A stretch of DNA of 64,000 nt from Atherinomorus stipes (Eukaryota > Chordata > Actinopteri > Atheriniformes > Atherinidae), in NCBI GenBank assembly GCA_023101725.1, contig JALJCO010012682.1:2666001-2730000 (forward strand), given 5' to 3'. Each line of letters starts with the position of its first letter. Position 1 is the stretch's first letter. A program made the position numbers and the translations under genes. Shown here piece after piece: positions 12,998-25,312 of the stretch. Below the pieces are notes generated by a model that had not been told where the DNA came from, made no database searches, and worked only from the letters and a program-made list of their open reading frames with translations.

Positions 12998-12999
<2 letters not shown>
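10578..12999. other. Intergenic, no gene seen
   Basis: No exon could be supported. The more GC-rich, less repetitive part at about 12000-12480 holds three AP-1-like sites and is listed separately. Confidence 0.4.
12087..12351. promoter_or_regulatory. Cluster of three AP-1/Maf-like sites (possible enhancer)
   Basis: TGACTCA occurs at 12087-12093, TGACTCA followed by GCTGA at 12259-12265, and TGAGTCA preceded by GC at 12345-12351. A seven-base motif is expected by chance about once per 8 kb counting both strands, so three in 265 bp is enriched. The surrounding 400 bp is more GC-rich and less repetitive than its flanks. Enhancer activity is inference. Confidence 0.3.

Positions 13000-13053
<54 letters not shown>
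13000..13053. repeat. (TA)n microsatellite
   Basis: An uninterrupted TA dinucleotide run of about 54 bp. Confidence 0.97.
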
Positions 13054-13056
<3 letters not shown>

Positions 13057-13710
13057 TATAGATTTTGTTTTTTTAGAAATTTTAAAATAAGTTTTCATTT
13101 TCTGCAGAAATTTCTACAGAAATTTTCTGTAGAATTGTTTTTCTGTAGAACTATTTTCTATATTAGGCTCCAACAGAAAAAATGTGTAACCTTTTCCAAA
13201 TCTTGAATAATAAAAAAGAAAAATATTTTTTGAAAAAGAGTGTTACATTTTTGTATGACTATTTTGTGGTGCTGCAGGTATCATGGAATCCAGATAAACA
13301 CTTGTTTACACTCCCCACACCTGTTTCTTCTTAACTAGTGTGTTCGCTAATTTGTTTCCGGCTTCCAGTCAATTTTACTCACACTGCTTAATGCTGCATT
13401 TTTATATTTGTGTCAGTGTGAAAACAGCATGTAATCTGAAATGAGTCATTCATAGTGAATTATTTATCACTAACAGCTGCAGCTGCTTGATGCTTTGATT
13501 TAATCACTTATCATTTAATGCTCAGGGTAACAGGAACAGCCCCCCCCCCCCTTCACGTATGCTTATTTTGCTAAAGCAGCCCAAAACTATGTGATAAACC
13601 CTAACCAGTTATGGTAAAACCATTAAAAGCTAACTGACAGAAAAAGGGACTCATTTTAATAAGTGTTGCTTTGAGAAAATAAGCATAATGTAGCATATTT
13701 GCAACATCAG

Positions 13711-13737
13711 TTCTTTCTTTCTTGCTTTCTTTCTTTT

Positions 13738-13811
<74 letters not shown>

Positions 13812-13908
13812 TTCCTTCCTTCCTTTCTTCCTTTCTTCCTTCCTTCCTTCCTTCCTTCCTTCCTTCCTTCCTTCCTTCCTTCCTTCCTTCCTTCCTTCCT
13901 TCCTTCCT
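13711..13908. repeat. (TTTC)n to (TTCC)n pyrimidine tract, about 200 bp
   Basis: A strand-asymmetric run of TTTC units followed by TTCC units, with only one or two interruptions. Open frames of Phe-Leu-Ser or Lys-Glu-Arg type over it are repeat artefacts. Long homopurine/homopyrimidine mirror repeats can form triplex DNA. Confidence 0.97.
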
Positions 13909-16302
13909 GCGTTGGAACTACTCTCTGCTGCCCCCAAATGGCAATGTTTACACACTGATGTCATTTTTTTTTTTATAAAATGTGTGATATACTTGAAAAC
14001 CTTAATGAACAGACTGAAAAACATAGACAGCAAACTGGCGGTGGGATATTTGGGTGGGGTGAATATATGGAAAGGACCACGAGGACTACTGAGTAGGAGG
14101 GAAGAGACAGTGAACAATAACAGGATGGGATGTTGGTATAGAAGGGGGGAGGAGGGGTCAGAGACTCTTCCCACATGCAGAAATATGGTTATTGTATATA
14201 AAATGTAAATTAAGGACTAACTAAACTGTAAGTTGCAAAATAGGCACACATTCTTGTTTGTATAATGTCTCAGATAACCACAAGTTGATGTTATTGAACT
14301 TGCAGTGTACATATACTTTTCCTTGCAGAATTGTTAAGGTATTATAACCATCAAACATCACATTCACCCTTGAGACTACACACACACACGCACACAAAGC
14401 AGAGTTATGTAACTATCTCATTCCAGTAATCTGCAGGGTCTAGAGATGTCCTTGGTAACAATCACTATAGCATCAAAGAAAATACTGGGTTGTATAACAA
14501 ACTGCTTTCCATAGTGGCTAAATGTTGGATATTTGAAACCATCCAAATTCATGATCAGTTTACATGTCGCCCTTTAGTTTTACTGCATATTTTGCGTGAC
14601 AAAGCCATAAGCATACCTCCCACGCTGGGAGCAAGAGATGATTTTCTTTTCAAAGGGATGGAGAGTCCTTAAATTTGTAACTTAAGCTAGTGAATTTAAT
14701 CATAAGGTAGGCATTTTATGATGTTTCATAGAAGAATGAATGGACTTCTCTGTGTCCCGGTAATATGAGATACCATGGACACACAATTATACCTCTTCAT
14801 GAGTTGTTCATAACACACTTCACTCACATTTGCTATCTCTTGTGCTACAGATTTGTGGTGGCCCCAATTATGACTGAAGTTTCACATTTTCTTCCCTTTG
14901 CTAACACAGCTTTGTGTCTGTGTAGATGGATGCAGCATGTTTGCATTTCCAAACATTTTCAACCAAATGCAAAAATTTTTGTAAAAGGTTTATATCCTAC
15001 ACTTGTACTGTTTTATGTTTTTTTTTTTTTTTTTTAGTTCTTACTGCAAATGTGTAATTTCTAATCCTGTTAATGTATCAAGATGTGTATGGAAGATGTA
15101 TTTATTTATTCTCTAGTATCATAATAATGACTTAAACTAGACATTATCTACAGATTTTCTAAGATATACATTCCCTCCAGACCTCTGATTCAAATGTGTT
15201 TTCCATTTGTTCAGATATTACTAATTAATCCATTCAGACATTTTCTATTGAATAATCAATGATGAAAAAAGAAAATTTCAATTCAGCTTGAATATCTGGT
15301 TGGTTTCTTTGATGTTGCTATGAGCTGCTACTATCAGCATCTTATGTGCACTCTTCAAATGTCCTGTTGGATTATCATCTACTGCTACAGTGATTTTTAT
15401 GATTTTGTTGCATTATCAGACATCACATACGTTTTCAGTAATTAGTTCTCTCTCAGATAACCTGGTAGTTGTCCCTTTGACTGAGTATGTTGTTATCTTT
15501 TTACTTTATATTTTCAAAATGAAAGACTGAGTTATTCCAACACTTTTAGGGATGTCACTTTTGCTGTCTTTTTTTTTCTGTCTTTAATCTGTCTATGTAT
15601 CTGCTGTTTTACTGTGAGCTTTATACAATAAATGAATAAATAAATATTTGTAAAAAGTAAAAAAAAAAAAAAAAAAAAACCTTCCATGTGTAAACACAGT
15701 GATTTAAAGCGCCAGTGTTGGATGCAGAGAAGTACAAATGAAGTCTCTCGGCTAAATGAAGAATAGAAAGAGAAGGTTTGCTTTGATTAGACACCCTACG
15801 ACAGTTTGCTTAAAAGATCAGTATAAAGCAAGAGAAGATAAAATAACAGGCTGCTCTGTTCAACACAAAATAAAATTCAGTGTATGACGACAGGAACAAG
15901 AAATTAAAGAACCAAGGATCAGATAGCTTGTCCTGACTCTTGGCTAGTTAATAAGCCCTGTCTGTCTGCTCACATTCACAACAACGTTGCCCTAAAAACT
16001 CAAGAATTATTTTGACAAAAGTTTGCTTCCAACAGCTGTTTACATGTTAAAGACAGATCTACCATAGACAGAAGTTTTATGTTGTATTTTTAGCTTTCTC
16101 TGTGGGTGTAAAATAGGCAGAAACTGTATACATAAGTAGTTAAAGAGAAGCTAAGTAGTCAATAAAGTATATTATATAGCACTTTTTACACATGAAGATC
16201 ACAAGTGCTTCACAGTGAGGCAAGAAATAAAAATTTAACTTGGAATAACAATAAAACCAAAACCAAATAAAAAAACACCAGCAAGTTAAATCTTCATCTG
16301 TA
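13909..16302. other. Intergenic, no gene seen
   Basis: AT-rich. It contains a T-run at 15018-15035 and a poly-A run at 15660-15679 preceded by overlapping AATAAA motifs near 15625-15645. That could be an old processed-transcript tail, but no coding remnant was recognised upstream of it. Confidence 0.35.
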
Positions 16303-17040
16303 CTAAAATGTCTTCATCTGCTTTTTAAAAGCAAGAGGAGCATTCAAGCTTGGTGCTACTGCAGGGAGGGAGTTGAGCGTCCTCACTGCCTGGTGGAAAA
16401 AGCTGTCTCTGAGCCTGTTGGTTCTGGCCCGGAGACTCTGCAGCCTCCAAGGCAAGACACTGTGGGCGGGATGTGTAGGGTCACCTGCAATCCTGGTGGC
16501 TCTGCAGGTGAGGCGGGAGTGGTAAATGTCCAACAGAGAGGGGAGGGGGACACAGACTATCTTCTCAGCTACTTTCATGGTGCACTGCCGGGTCTTGTGG
16601 CAGGATGTGGTGCAGGCTCCGTACCACACGGTGATGCTGCTGGTCAGGATGCTCTCGATGGTGCCCCTGTAGAAGGAGTGCATGATGGGAGAAGGGGCTC
16701 TTCTCAGTTTCCGCAGGAAGTAGAGTCGCTGTTGGGCTTTCTTGGCCAGGGACGTGGTGTTGGTGTCCCAGGACAGGTCTTGGGAGATGTGGACACCCAG
16801 GAACTTGGTGCTGCTCACCCGCTCCACCTCAGCACCGTTGATGATCAGTGGAGCTGGACAGGCTCTCTCCTGAAGTCTGCCACCATCTCCTTTGTCTTCT
16901 CCATGTTCAGATAGAGATGTTGTCCTTGCACCACGTGGTCAGGCAGCTCACCTCACTCCTGTAGTTTGTCTCATCGTTGTTGTTGATGAGACCCACCACA
17001 GTTGTGTCATCTGCGAACTAAATGAAGAGGTTGGAGCTGA
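16303..17040 (-). mobile_element. LINE fragment, C-terminal reverse transcriptase region (L2/Rex1/CR1-like)
   Basis: A minus-strand frame from 16827 to 16303 encodes FLGVHISQDLSW, then LYFLRKLRRA, then SFFHQAVRTLNSLP. This is the block that follows the catalytic region in jockey-superfamily fish LINEs. Upstream, at 16830-17040, the match continues in other frames (a LNMEKTKEMV-like segment), so frameshifts are present. The YxDD catalytic region and the N-terminal endonuclease are missing. It is a 5'-truncated dead copy. Confidence 0.8.
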
Positions 17041-17065
17041 ACGATATTCAACTGGCTAGAAGTCT

Positions 17066-17111
17066 GTCCAACAGTCTTCGCTCTTGTGCTCAAGAGAGAA
17101 GACTGTTGGAC
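17066..17111. repeat. 20-bp inverted repeat with six-base loop
   Basis: The left arm 17066-17085 and right arm 17092-17111 are complementary at 19 of 20 positions and separated by GTGCTC. It lies just beyond the 5' break of the LINE fragment. It may be the end of another element or an insertion footprint. Confidence 0.7.
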
Positions 17112-17219
17112 TTACGCTGCTCATAAGTTCCATTTCTGCATTCTGACATCATGTGCTCAGTCCAGCAGCTGCACACTTTTGCCACAAGGGGGCACTCACA
17201 CCTCACTAACAGCCTTTAC

Positions 17220-17450
17220 AACATGGCCGATCTCACAATAGTAAAGAATCCTTCAAAAAATTCCTGGATCCAGAAAGTGATCTGGATCACCACCAAAATT
17301 TAATGGGTTCGTCGTTGGGCTGAGGCACATAGCTGGTGAAAATTTCAGGTCAATCTGTCCAGTACTTTATCCGTAAAGCTGCTGACAGTCAGACAGACAA
17401 ACCAATGCTACCAAAAACATTACCTCCTTGGCGAGGGTAATAACATGACA
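17220..17450. repeat. Interspersed repeat ending 'acctccttggcgagggtaat'
   Basis: The sequence 'cctggatccagaaagtgatctggatcaccaccaaaatttaat ... acctccttggcgagggtaa' matches a repeat type I know to be common in fish genomes. It has no coding content. Its class is not certain to me. Confidence 0.55.
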
Positions 17451-18229
17451 GGATAACTAACTAACAAACAATGTTAATAAGAATCAATAAGAATTTATCA
17501 ATAGCTGCATTTTTTCAGGAGGTAGGAAAACAGAATGAGAGAACAGCCCACTAACAACAAAAATCAAATGTGCCCAAAACACAAATACTACATGCCAGTG
17601 AATAGTATTTTCTGGACCCTCTGATGTGTGTACTCAGATTCACTAGTGTTCTTTTGCATCTAAACAGAAAACCACAGATAAACACTGCTGGACTGGGCAC
17701 CAGTTCCTCTGTGGCTGACCCTGACATCAAGGCTGGTCTGCAGACCACAGCTTCACCTCTGTTTTTGTTTTCTAGCAAGGAGCAGCTGAAGATGTAAGAG
17801 GCTACTGCTCTGCAAAGCCAAAGAGAAACAAACACTTCATCTCTTCCTCAGCACATCAAAATATGTCTCTCTTTTTTAAAAGGCATTGTTTGTGGAAATT
17901 GTTGTAATAACTTTCAATTATGTTCAAAAGTATGTAAAACGTGTCTTTTGGATGCAAAATGTTAAAACTGGATCACTGGAAAAAGATCTCTCTGTGTCAG
18001 CATCTACATGCAGCAGAGTATACACAGAAACAGCCACTTCCTTCATAGATGGATACTGTGTACCTACAATCAGATGACAACACTTACACACCAACTACTA
18101 CAAACAGTTCCTGACTTTACAGGGGTTTTTTTTGTTAAAAAAAACAAAATCAACTGATTGAACAGATGAATTCAATAAAAAAAAAGAGAGTGTTTACACA
18201 AATCTGAAGTATTTTTGTGATGTCCTTTT

Positions 18230-18437
18230 GCAGTATAGGGGTGGCCAAGTTCGGTCCTCGAGAGCCACAATCCTTCAGCTTTTAGATCCACCCCTTCTAC
18301 AACACACCTCAAGTGCGTGTCATTCAGCTCTGCAGAGGCCTGATAACACGCCATCCATTTGATTCTGGTGTGTTGGAGAAGAGGTGGATCTAAAAGTTGG
18401 AGGATTGTGGCTCTTGAGGACTGAACTTGGCCACCCT
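18230..18437. mobile_element. Palindromic MITE, copy 1
   Basis: The ends are long inverted repeats: 'ggggtggccaagttcggtcc' on the left and 'ggactgaacttggccaccc' on the right, continuing inward through 'gagccacaatcctt' and 'aggattgtggctct'. The centre carries 'caacacacct' and 'ggtgtgttg'. Related copies lie at about 22128, 39995, 40178 and 60246. Non-autonomous and probably mobilised by a hAT-like transposase; that class is inferred from the family's look. Confidence 0.75.
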
Positions 18438-18559
18438 CATTTTCTCCTCTATATTTCAAAATGGAATATTGTGGACAACTTTAAATATTTACTGTTACTT
18501 CACAGCTGAACTTTGATGTAGCTTACAGCTTTGTTGATTTTGCAACATGATGCTTTGTT

Positions 18560-18665
18560 TCTTCAACTTTATGAATGTGGCAAGGTATGCAACAGAGGGC
18601 ACAGGCAGGATTTGGTCCCCAGTCTCCCAGGTGAGAATCATGCATGCTAACCAGTCAGCCAAAGG
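18560..18665 (-). repeat. tRNA-like SINE head fragment
   Basis: On the minus strand the sequence reads 'ggctgactggttagcatgca', which resembles an A box, followed about 35 bases later by 'ggggaccaaatcctgcc', which resembles a B box. No intact cloverleaf could be drawn, so this is a decayed tRNA-derived retroposon rather than a tRNA gene. Confidence 0.35.
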
Positions 18666-19127
18666 GACATCCCTGTGGCCAAGTAGCCAGGGCACATGGT
18701 AAGTCGGAGGCATAGACAGGACCCCACACTGTCACAGTCAGTTCCCAAAAACTTCAGGAAAAATAACTATCAGTAATAATAAAACAACAGCACAGTGGCA
18801 AAGAGCTACTGTGCAAACTTAGAGCAGAGATATTTTTGTTGCTAGTATTACTTGCATAGAATTTGATGGATTTTATCTTGTGGAGTGTGTTTGATGTACA
18901 TGTGACTTCTTCAAACAGAATAGTTTAAGTTAGACTTGACAATGGGAAGCTCCACTCAAAATTCTTGTGTTTAAGAACATAAAGTTCAGATATTATTCAG
19001 CTAACTCAGTCACAAGTCAGTAAATCATCAGCGTGTAGCTGCAGATGGAGTTGCCTCTGCTGGTGACTGTGCTGCAGCTGCAGGCAGGCTCATACATATA
19101 ATATGCATATTTACATTCATTTTAGAA

Positions 19128-19350
19128 ACTGAGGTGGCTCCGGCACCTGGTTAGGATGTCTCCTGGATGCCTCCCTGGTGAGGTGTTCTGGGGAAGAACC
19201 AGGACACGGTGGAGGGCCTGGGAATGGCTTGGGATCCACCGGGATGAGCTGGTGGATGTGGCCGGGGAGAGGGAAGTCTGGGCTTCCCTGCTTAGGCAGC
19301 TGTCCCCATGACCCGACTTCAGATAAACGGCAAGAAAATGGACGAACAAC
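19128..19350 (+). repeat. LINE 3' end fragment (RTE/Rex3 type)
   Basis: GC-richer block with 'ggaggtgttctggggaagaaccaggacacggtggagggcc', then 'gggaagtctgggcttccctgcttaggcagctg', then 'acccgacttcagataaacggcaagaaaatgga'. This is the recognisable end of a fish RTE-class LINE, including the terminal 'gataaacgg...aagaaaatgga'. It is short and dead. Confidence 0.65.
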
Positions 19351-20170
19351 ATTCACAAAACCATTTTGTCCCGTAAAATAACAAGTAATAAGTCAGGTGC
19401 TGTATAAGGGTCAATATTTTGCCCAGTTTGTTGTATGGATGAGGGAAACCAAAGATCAGCTCAGCGATTAAGAGGATGACCGCCTCCTGTGCTGCAGCAT
19501 GTACTCTATAAAAATGTGTTTAGCTTCTAATTAAACAAAAACAGATAACTGAATCACCTGTACAGCTGTCAGCATGGTGTTTATTCTGCAAAACATGAAG
19601 AATAGTTTTTTTCAAAGGGTTTTATTAGTGAGAAAAGTTGGATGTTAAACAAGTAAAATGTCAATGTAAGAGCAAAACTGTAGGATATAGACACAATATG
19701 GAGGAAATGGAGATGGAGGAAATAAAATCATCTTGTCATTCAACTGTTAGACCTGATGAAATAGACTTTTTGTGCAGGTTTCCATGTTCAGGGAGCTGTG
19801 TGAGTAATGGATAGTAATTTGGCAGCAGAATCATACAGTAAAGTTGGGTCTTATAAATCAGTGCACCCTATATTTTTAATTTTTACTTTAAAATGTGTAT
19901 TCAGACACTGAAATTTTGTGGAATTTATTTTGCAGCTTGCAGTGCAGACAGACTGATCTTAAATTCACATTTCTTCTCTTGTCCTGATTTCTAACATATG
20001 TTCTTTAAAAAGTACGCCAGATGATGTTTGGTTAAAAGCTGTTTTGTCTAAACTCACATTTTCTGAACCTCTTTAAACATGCATCTGAATGTGGTATAAG
20101 CACTACCACATTCAGACTAAAATCAGTAGAAGTTTGTCATTTGCCCCAATATGTCATAATATCGTAATAT

Positions 20171-21091
20171 GAAGGACTTCAGAAATTTTTTCAAGTTTGC
20201 AGAAAACGAAACAAAAAATTCAACCCAGGATGGAGCAACTACCTAAAAGGATTGCACACATTCTTTTGGAGATATTCTACAATTGATCTCTGCAGATCTA
20301 TAAATCGTCAAGGTTAGGTTTGGTCAATGGAGCACTGTCACAGTTGCCCCACTAATATTACTGGTGTCTGTTGACAGTCATTATTCTGTCCATAAAGTAA
20401 CCTTCAGTTCTGGCAGGTTTTGATTAAAGATATCTCTGCACTTTACCAACTTCAGCTTTCCTTCAGCCTTAACCAAACTCAGTGTCCCTGCTCCTAAAAA
20501 GCTCCACAGCATCATACTGCCACCACCAAGCTCCACTGATGGTCTGGATTTATTAAATGCCACCTTGATTTAAGTCTAAATACTACAATCTTACTGTTCC
20601 TCAGGTCAGAGAATCCTTATGGAGCATATCTGGAGATATAAATAGGCCATCATGTGTTGCCCACTGGGGAGAAACCACCATACTCACCATAAACGGAGAT
20701 CTTTGCTGTGCTGCAATGATGGCTGTACTGGACATATGAGGAACTGATTTGCAGTGACCATCAAATTCCTGCTAAGAATCACTTTCTTTATAGCAGGCCT
20801 CACAAGAATTACACAGTCATTTCTGGAAACAACAATTATGAATCACATGTAGTCTTCAGCAAAAGAGCCCAGTGTCTCTATCATAATGAGACATGAAGAT
20901 GGTTTGTAAAGAATGTCCAGATATTACAAGTGCTGTATGCAATGACAATACTTTTTGTCCTTTTAAACCCAAACCAGGTGTCAGATTTTTTGTTGAAGTT
21001 ATACACAAAACATCGCCCCATATTGCTGGCAACTGTTGTATCTTCATCATGCAGGATCATGTGATCTTTTTAAGCTGAAAAGTCCTTCATT
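20171..21091 (-). pseudogene. Decayed Tc1-like transposon
   Basis: The minus-strand segment 20563-20381 encodes GGGSMMLWSFLGAGTLSLVK, then EGKLK and NQNLPEL. This matches the Tc1 transposase block around the second catalytic Asp (usually GGGS-MLWG-F). The rest is broken by stops and frameshifts. Short inverted ends 'gaaggacttcag' (20171) and 'aaaagtccttc' (21079-21089) may be the eroded termini. Inactive. Confidence 0.6.
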
Positions 21092-21542
21092 TCCCTTTAA
21101 TTTCGCAACCACAAAAATTCCTTGAAGTATAAACTAGACTGGTCATTTTGAAATCAAGATTTATTAATGCCATCTTCTCATACAGGTTTAACACTCATCT
21201 CTCTTTATAGCGCTTTCATGCATCTGGATTCTGATAACTAATAAATTCAAGGCACACATTTTTTTTCACCAGTCAATGACATAAACCTTTGTTTCCCTTG
21301 GATTTATAAATCCAATTTATACTGGCACAGTTGGTTTACAGTGACTGATATTGAGTGTATTTTCTCATGGGCTAGACTGAATATGGCACTGTGACCACAT
21401 CTCATTATACTACACCACATATGCAAGTCTGTGGGCATACGGCACCTCTTCAGTAACATGATTCATGTGACTTCTGTAACATGGTGGTCTTCTCATTTCC
21501 ATTCATTTTTGTGTTGCTGCAGAAGCTTAACTGTGGTCCACT

Positions 21543-24500
21543 TTACCCTCCAGTGATCAACTTATTCTGTAGGAAAACAAACAAACAAAAAAAAGATGTT
21601 ATGAATGATCAATAAAGTGTGTTAATTTCAAGCATCTAAAAGGTTATGCAGTACCTTCTTGGCATTGTCCACACACTGCATATAGGCTGATGCAATGCCT
21701 GAACAGGACAGAGTCTTTCCCGTGTTATCCTTGTAACATTTTAGTATCTGTCCCTGCAGGTCTCCACATACTGGCTGGATATCAAAACGTCTGAGACAGA
21801 GAGAGAAAAATCACAAAGATCCAATTTAATGCAGCTCCTGGAGTAAATAACCCTCAATTTATGACTAACATTCAAAGCAGACTTTTATATCCTTTGTACT
21901 GTTAATCACAAAAGCTAAAGCAATGCTTATGAAAATATGGATCAGACCATTAATTTACACTGATTCAGAAACACAGGATGAGGACTTACGCAAACCGGCT
22001 GTGAGTTTCTTCCTTGCCTTTCTGGAAACTTTCTGCAGACACTTTGTAAAATTCTGAACACTATTGGTAAAACAAACAAAAACAAACATTACCCTCAAGG
22101 TAAAATACAATCATATGCAAAACAGTTCTTCAATGCTGGCCCTTGACCGTGCAGGTTTTAGCCTTTTCCTTGCTTGAACTCACCTGAACCAAATGAATAG
22201 CTCAACAGGCTCGTGCAGAACGTGAGAACAGGGTGTTGAGGATATACGTTTCATTTGGATCAGGTGTGTTGAAGCAAGGAAAAACAAAACAAAACGACAA
22301 AAACTAACTAAACCCCACTGGGCAGTGGCCTTCAAGGACTGGAGTAGAAAAATCTTGATAGACTGCACTTAGTAGTGATTACTTAACTGAACTATTTCAG
22401 TGTGTTGTTGAGTGTCACTGCCCCTTAGTGGCCAAAAATGGCCACTAAAAAAACCCATAAACCACACAGGTATAATATCTATAATTTGGATTCAAAAGTA
22501 ACACTCTGTTTACCTCTCATGGAAAGATGTTTAAAAAAAACAAAAACAAAAAAAACAAACTGGCATCCAAGATTATTTGCTGTTTGGAGCCTTTTACTCT
22601 TTGTCTGTGGTCCCCCCCTTGGGTGATTTGAAAGACCTTTTTTTGCCTCTTGCCCCAACACTTAATCCTGATGCCATTTTTCCACGATATCAAAACAATA
22701 TTCTGGTGTAAACATGAGGAACTGTCATGTTTACAAAAAGCAAAAAATATCTGAATCAGTTCACTTCAACAAGCCTCTAAGAAGTAGATCAAATCGATCT
22801 GGATGTGATTCAGAGGATGAATATTCAACGTCATCTAACTCTTTACAAACAATAGTCAACACAGTCAATTCCACTGGTTATCTTTAATTTTATTTCTGAC
22901 TCAAAACTTGAAGTGTCCCTAATATCAGCTCACCTTTGCTTCTAGTTTTGTGACATGCTCTCTGTAGAGTGTATCTCGTGTCTTCAGTTCTTTCTCCTTT
23001 TCCTCCAGCTGGTGAGCCTGTGCGAGTTCAACATGTGAAGACATCAGCACAGCAGTGAGCACATTATGCAGCAAAACCCAACTTCCTCATGTTTCTGTGA
23101 TACTTTTGTGCTTTCTTGGGGGCAATTAACAGCAGCAAAGGATGGCAGTAGTGATAAAAAGTGTGATTAGAGCAGACTGGAAAAGGAAGAGTCAGACATG
23201 CATATAAAAAGTCTCTACTGTCTTACCTTCAGCTCCATCCACTGGAACAACAGCAGGACAAGAAAGAGAAAGAAGCACAATAAGAGGTGGAAAGACTATC
23301 TTTACAAGAGAGAGAGAGATCCTGGCACATAAGACCATGTGTTTCTTCATCTCCTTACATAAAGCTGCACCATGAGTCTCTCATCCTCTGCCTTAGTTCG
23401 CTCTTTGGCGATGGACTCCGTCAGCTTCTCCATGTACGCTGCTTTCTCCGCCTCAAGAGTCTTCTTCACTTGCTCGTCCACCTGAGCCTGAGCTGCTGCC
23501 TTCGCCTCTACTTGAGCCTGAGCCCTCAATTCCTCCAACCTTCACAAACACAAACATCTTTAACAAAGCTGGCACAGTCAGACAATTACAGCTGTGTGAA
23601 AAAGTTTTTGCCCCCTTCCCGATTTCTTACTTTTTTGCATGTTAGTCACACTTAAATGTTTCAGATCATCAAACAAATTTAAATGTGAGACAAAGATAAC
23701 ACAAGTAAACAGAAAATGCAGTTTTTAAATGAAGATTTTATTAGTAAGGGGGAAAAAAATCCAAACTTAAATGGCCCTGTGTGAAAAAGTGATTGCCCCC
23801 TAAACCTCATAACTGGTAGGGCCACCCTTAACAGCAACAACTGCAATCAAACGTTTGTGATAACTGGCATGAGTCTTCTACAGCGCTGTGGAGGAATTTT
23901 GTTCCACTCATTTTTGCAGAATTGTTGTGATTCAGGCACATTGGAGGGTTTTTCAGCATGAACCGTCTTTTAAGGTCATGCCACAGCATCTCAAAGGGAT
24001 TCAGGTCAGGACTTTGACTAGGCCACTCCAAAGTCTTCATTTTGTATTTCTTAAGCCATTCAGAGGTGGACTTGCTGGTGGGTTTTGGATCATTGTCCTT
24101 CTGCAGAACCCAAGTCCGCTTCATTTTGAGGTCACGAACAGATGGCCTGACATTCTCCTTCAGGATTTTTTGGTAGACAGCAGAATTCATGGTTCCATTT
24201 ACCACAGCAAGTCTTCCAGGTCCTGAAGCAGCAAAACAGCCCCAGACCATCACACTAAAACTACCATATTTTACTTTTGATAAGATGTTCCTTTTCTGAA
24301 ATGCCGTGTTACTTTTACACCAGATGTAATGGGACCTACAACTTCCAAAAAGTTCAACTTTTGTCTCTTCAGTCCACAGAGTATTTATCCAAAAGTCTTG
24401 GGGATCATCAAGATGCTTTCTGGCTAAACTGAGACGAGCCTTTATGTTCTTTTTGCGCAGCAGTAGTTTTGGTCCTGAAACTCTGCCATGCAGCCATTTT

Positions 24501-25279
24501 TGCCCAGTCTCTTTCTGATGGCGGAGTCATGAACACTAACCTTAACTGAGGCAAGTGAGGCCTGCAGTTCTTGGATGTTGTTCTGGGATCTTTTGTGGCC
24601 TCTTGGATGAGTCGTCGCTGTGCTCTTGGGGTAATTTTGGTCGGCCGGCCACTCCTGGGAAGGTTCACCACTATTCCATGTTTTTACCATTTGTGGATAA
24701 TGGATCTTACTGTGGTTCGCTGGAGTCCCAAAGCTTTAGAAATGGCTTTGGAAACCTTTTCCAGACTGATAGATCGCAATTACTTTGTTTCTCATTTTTT
24801 CCTAAATTTTTTTTGGATCGCAACATGATGTCTAGCTTTTGAGGATCTTTTTGGTCTACTAAACTTCGTCAAGCAGGTCCTATTTAATGGATTTCTTAAC
24901 TGAGAACAGGTGTGACAGTAATCCAACCTTGGTGTGGCTAGAGAAATTGAACTCAGCTTTCCAAAGATGTGATAAACCACAGTTGATTTATGTTTTTACA
25001 GAGGGGGCAATCACTTTTTCACACAGGGCTATGGAGGTTTGTGTGGGGAGTGGATAGCCCAGTGGTAGCGTCGTGGGCTTGGGCGCGGAGGACCCGGGTT
25101 CAATTCCCCGACACGACTCCTGGGTGTACCACTGTGGACCCCTGAGCAAGGTCCTTAACCCCCCACCAACTGCTCCCCGGGCGCTTTAAGTAGCAGCCCA
25201 CTGCTCTCTGATACTCACAGTACAGAGATGGGTAAAATGCAGAGCCCTAATTTCCCCTCGGGGATCATACAAGTATAAC

Positions 25280-25312
<33 letters not shown>

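Noticed and set aside
13699..14208. Open frames of Phe-Leu-Ser and Lys-Glu-Arg repeats on both strands
   Set aside because: Artefacts of the TTTC/TTCC microsatellite.
16393..16914. 173-codon plus-strand frame
   Set aside because: Antisense of the LINE reverse transcriptase fragment, which is clearly coding on the minus strand.
25045..25130. Possible functional tRNA gene
   Set aside because: A and B boxes are good, but the sequence continues into a SINE body and poly-A tail and the cloverleaf stems do not pair properly.
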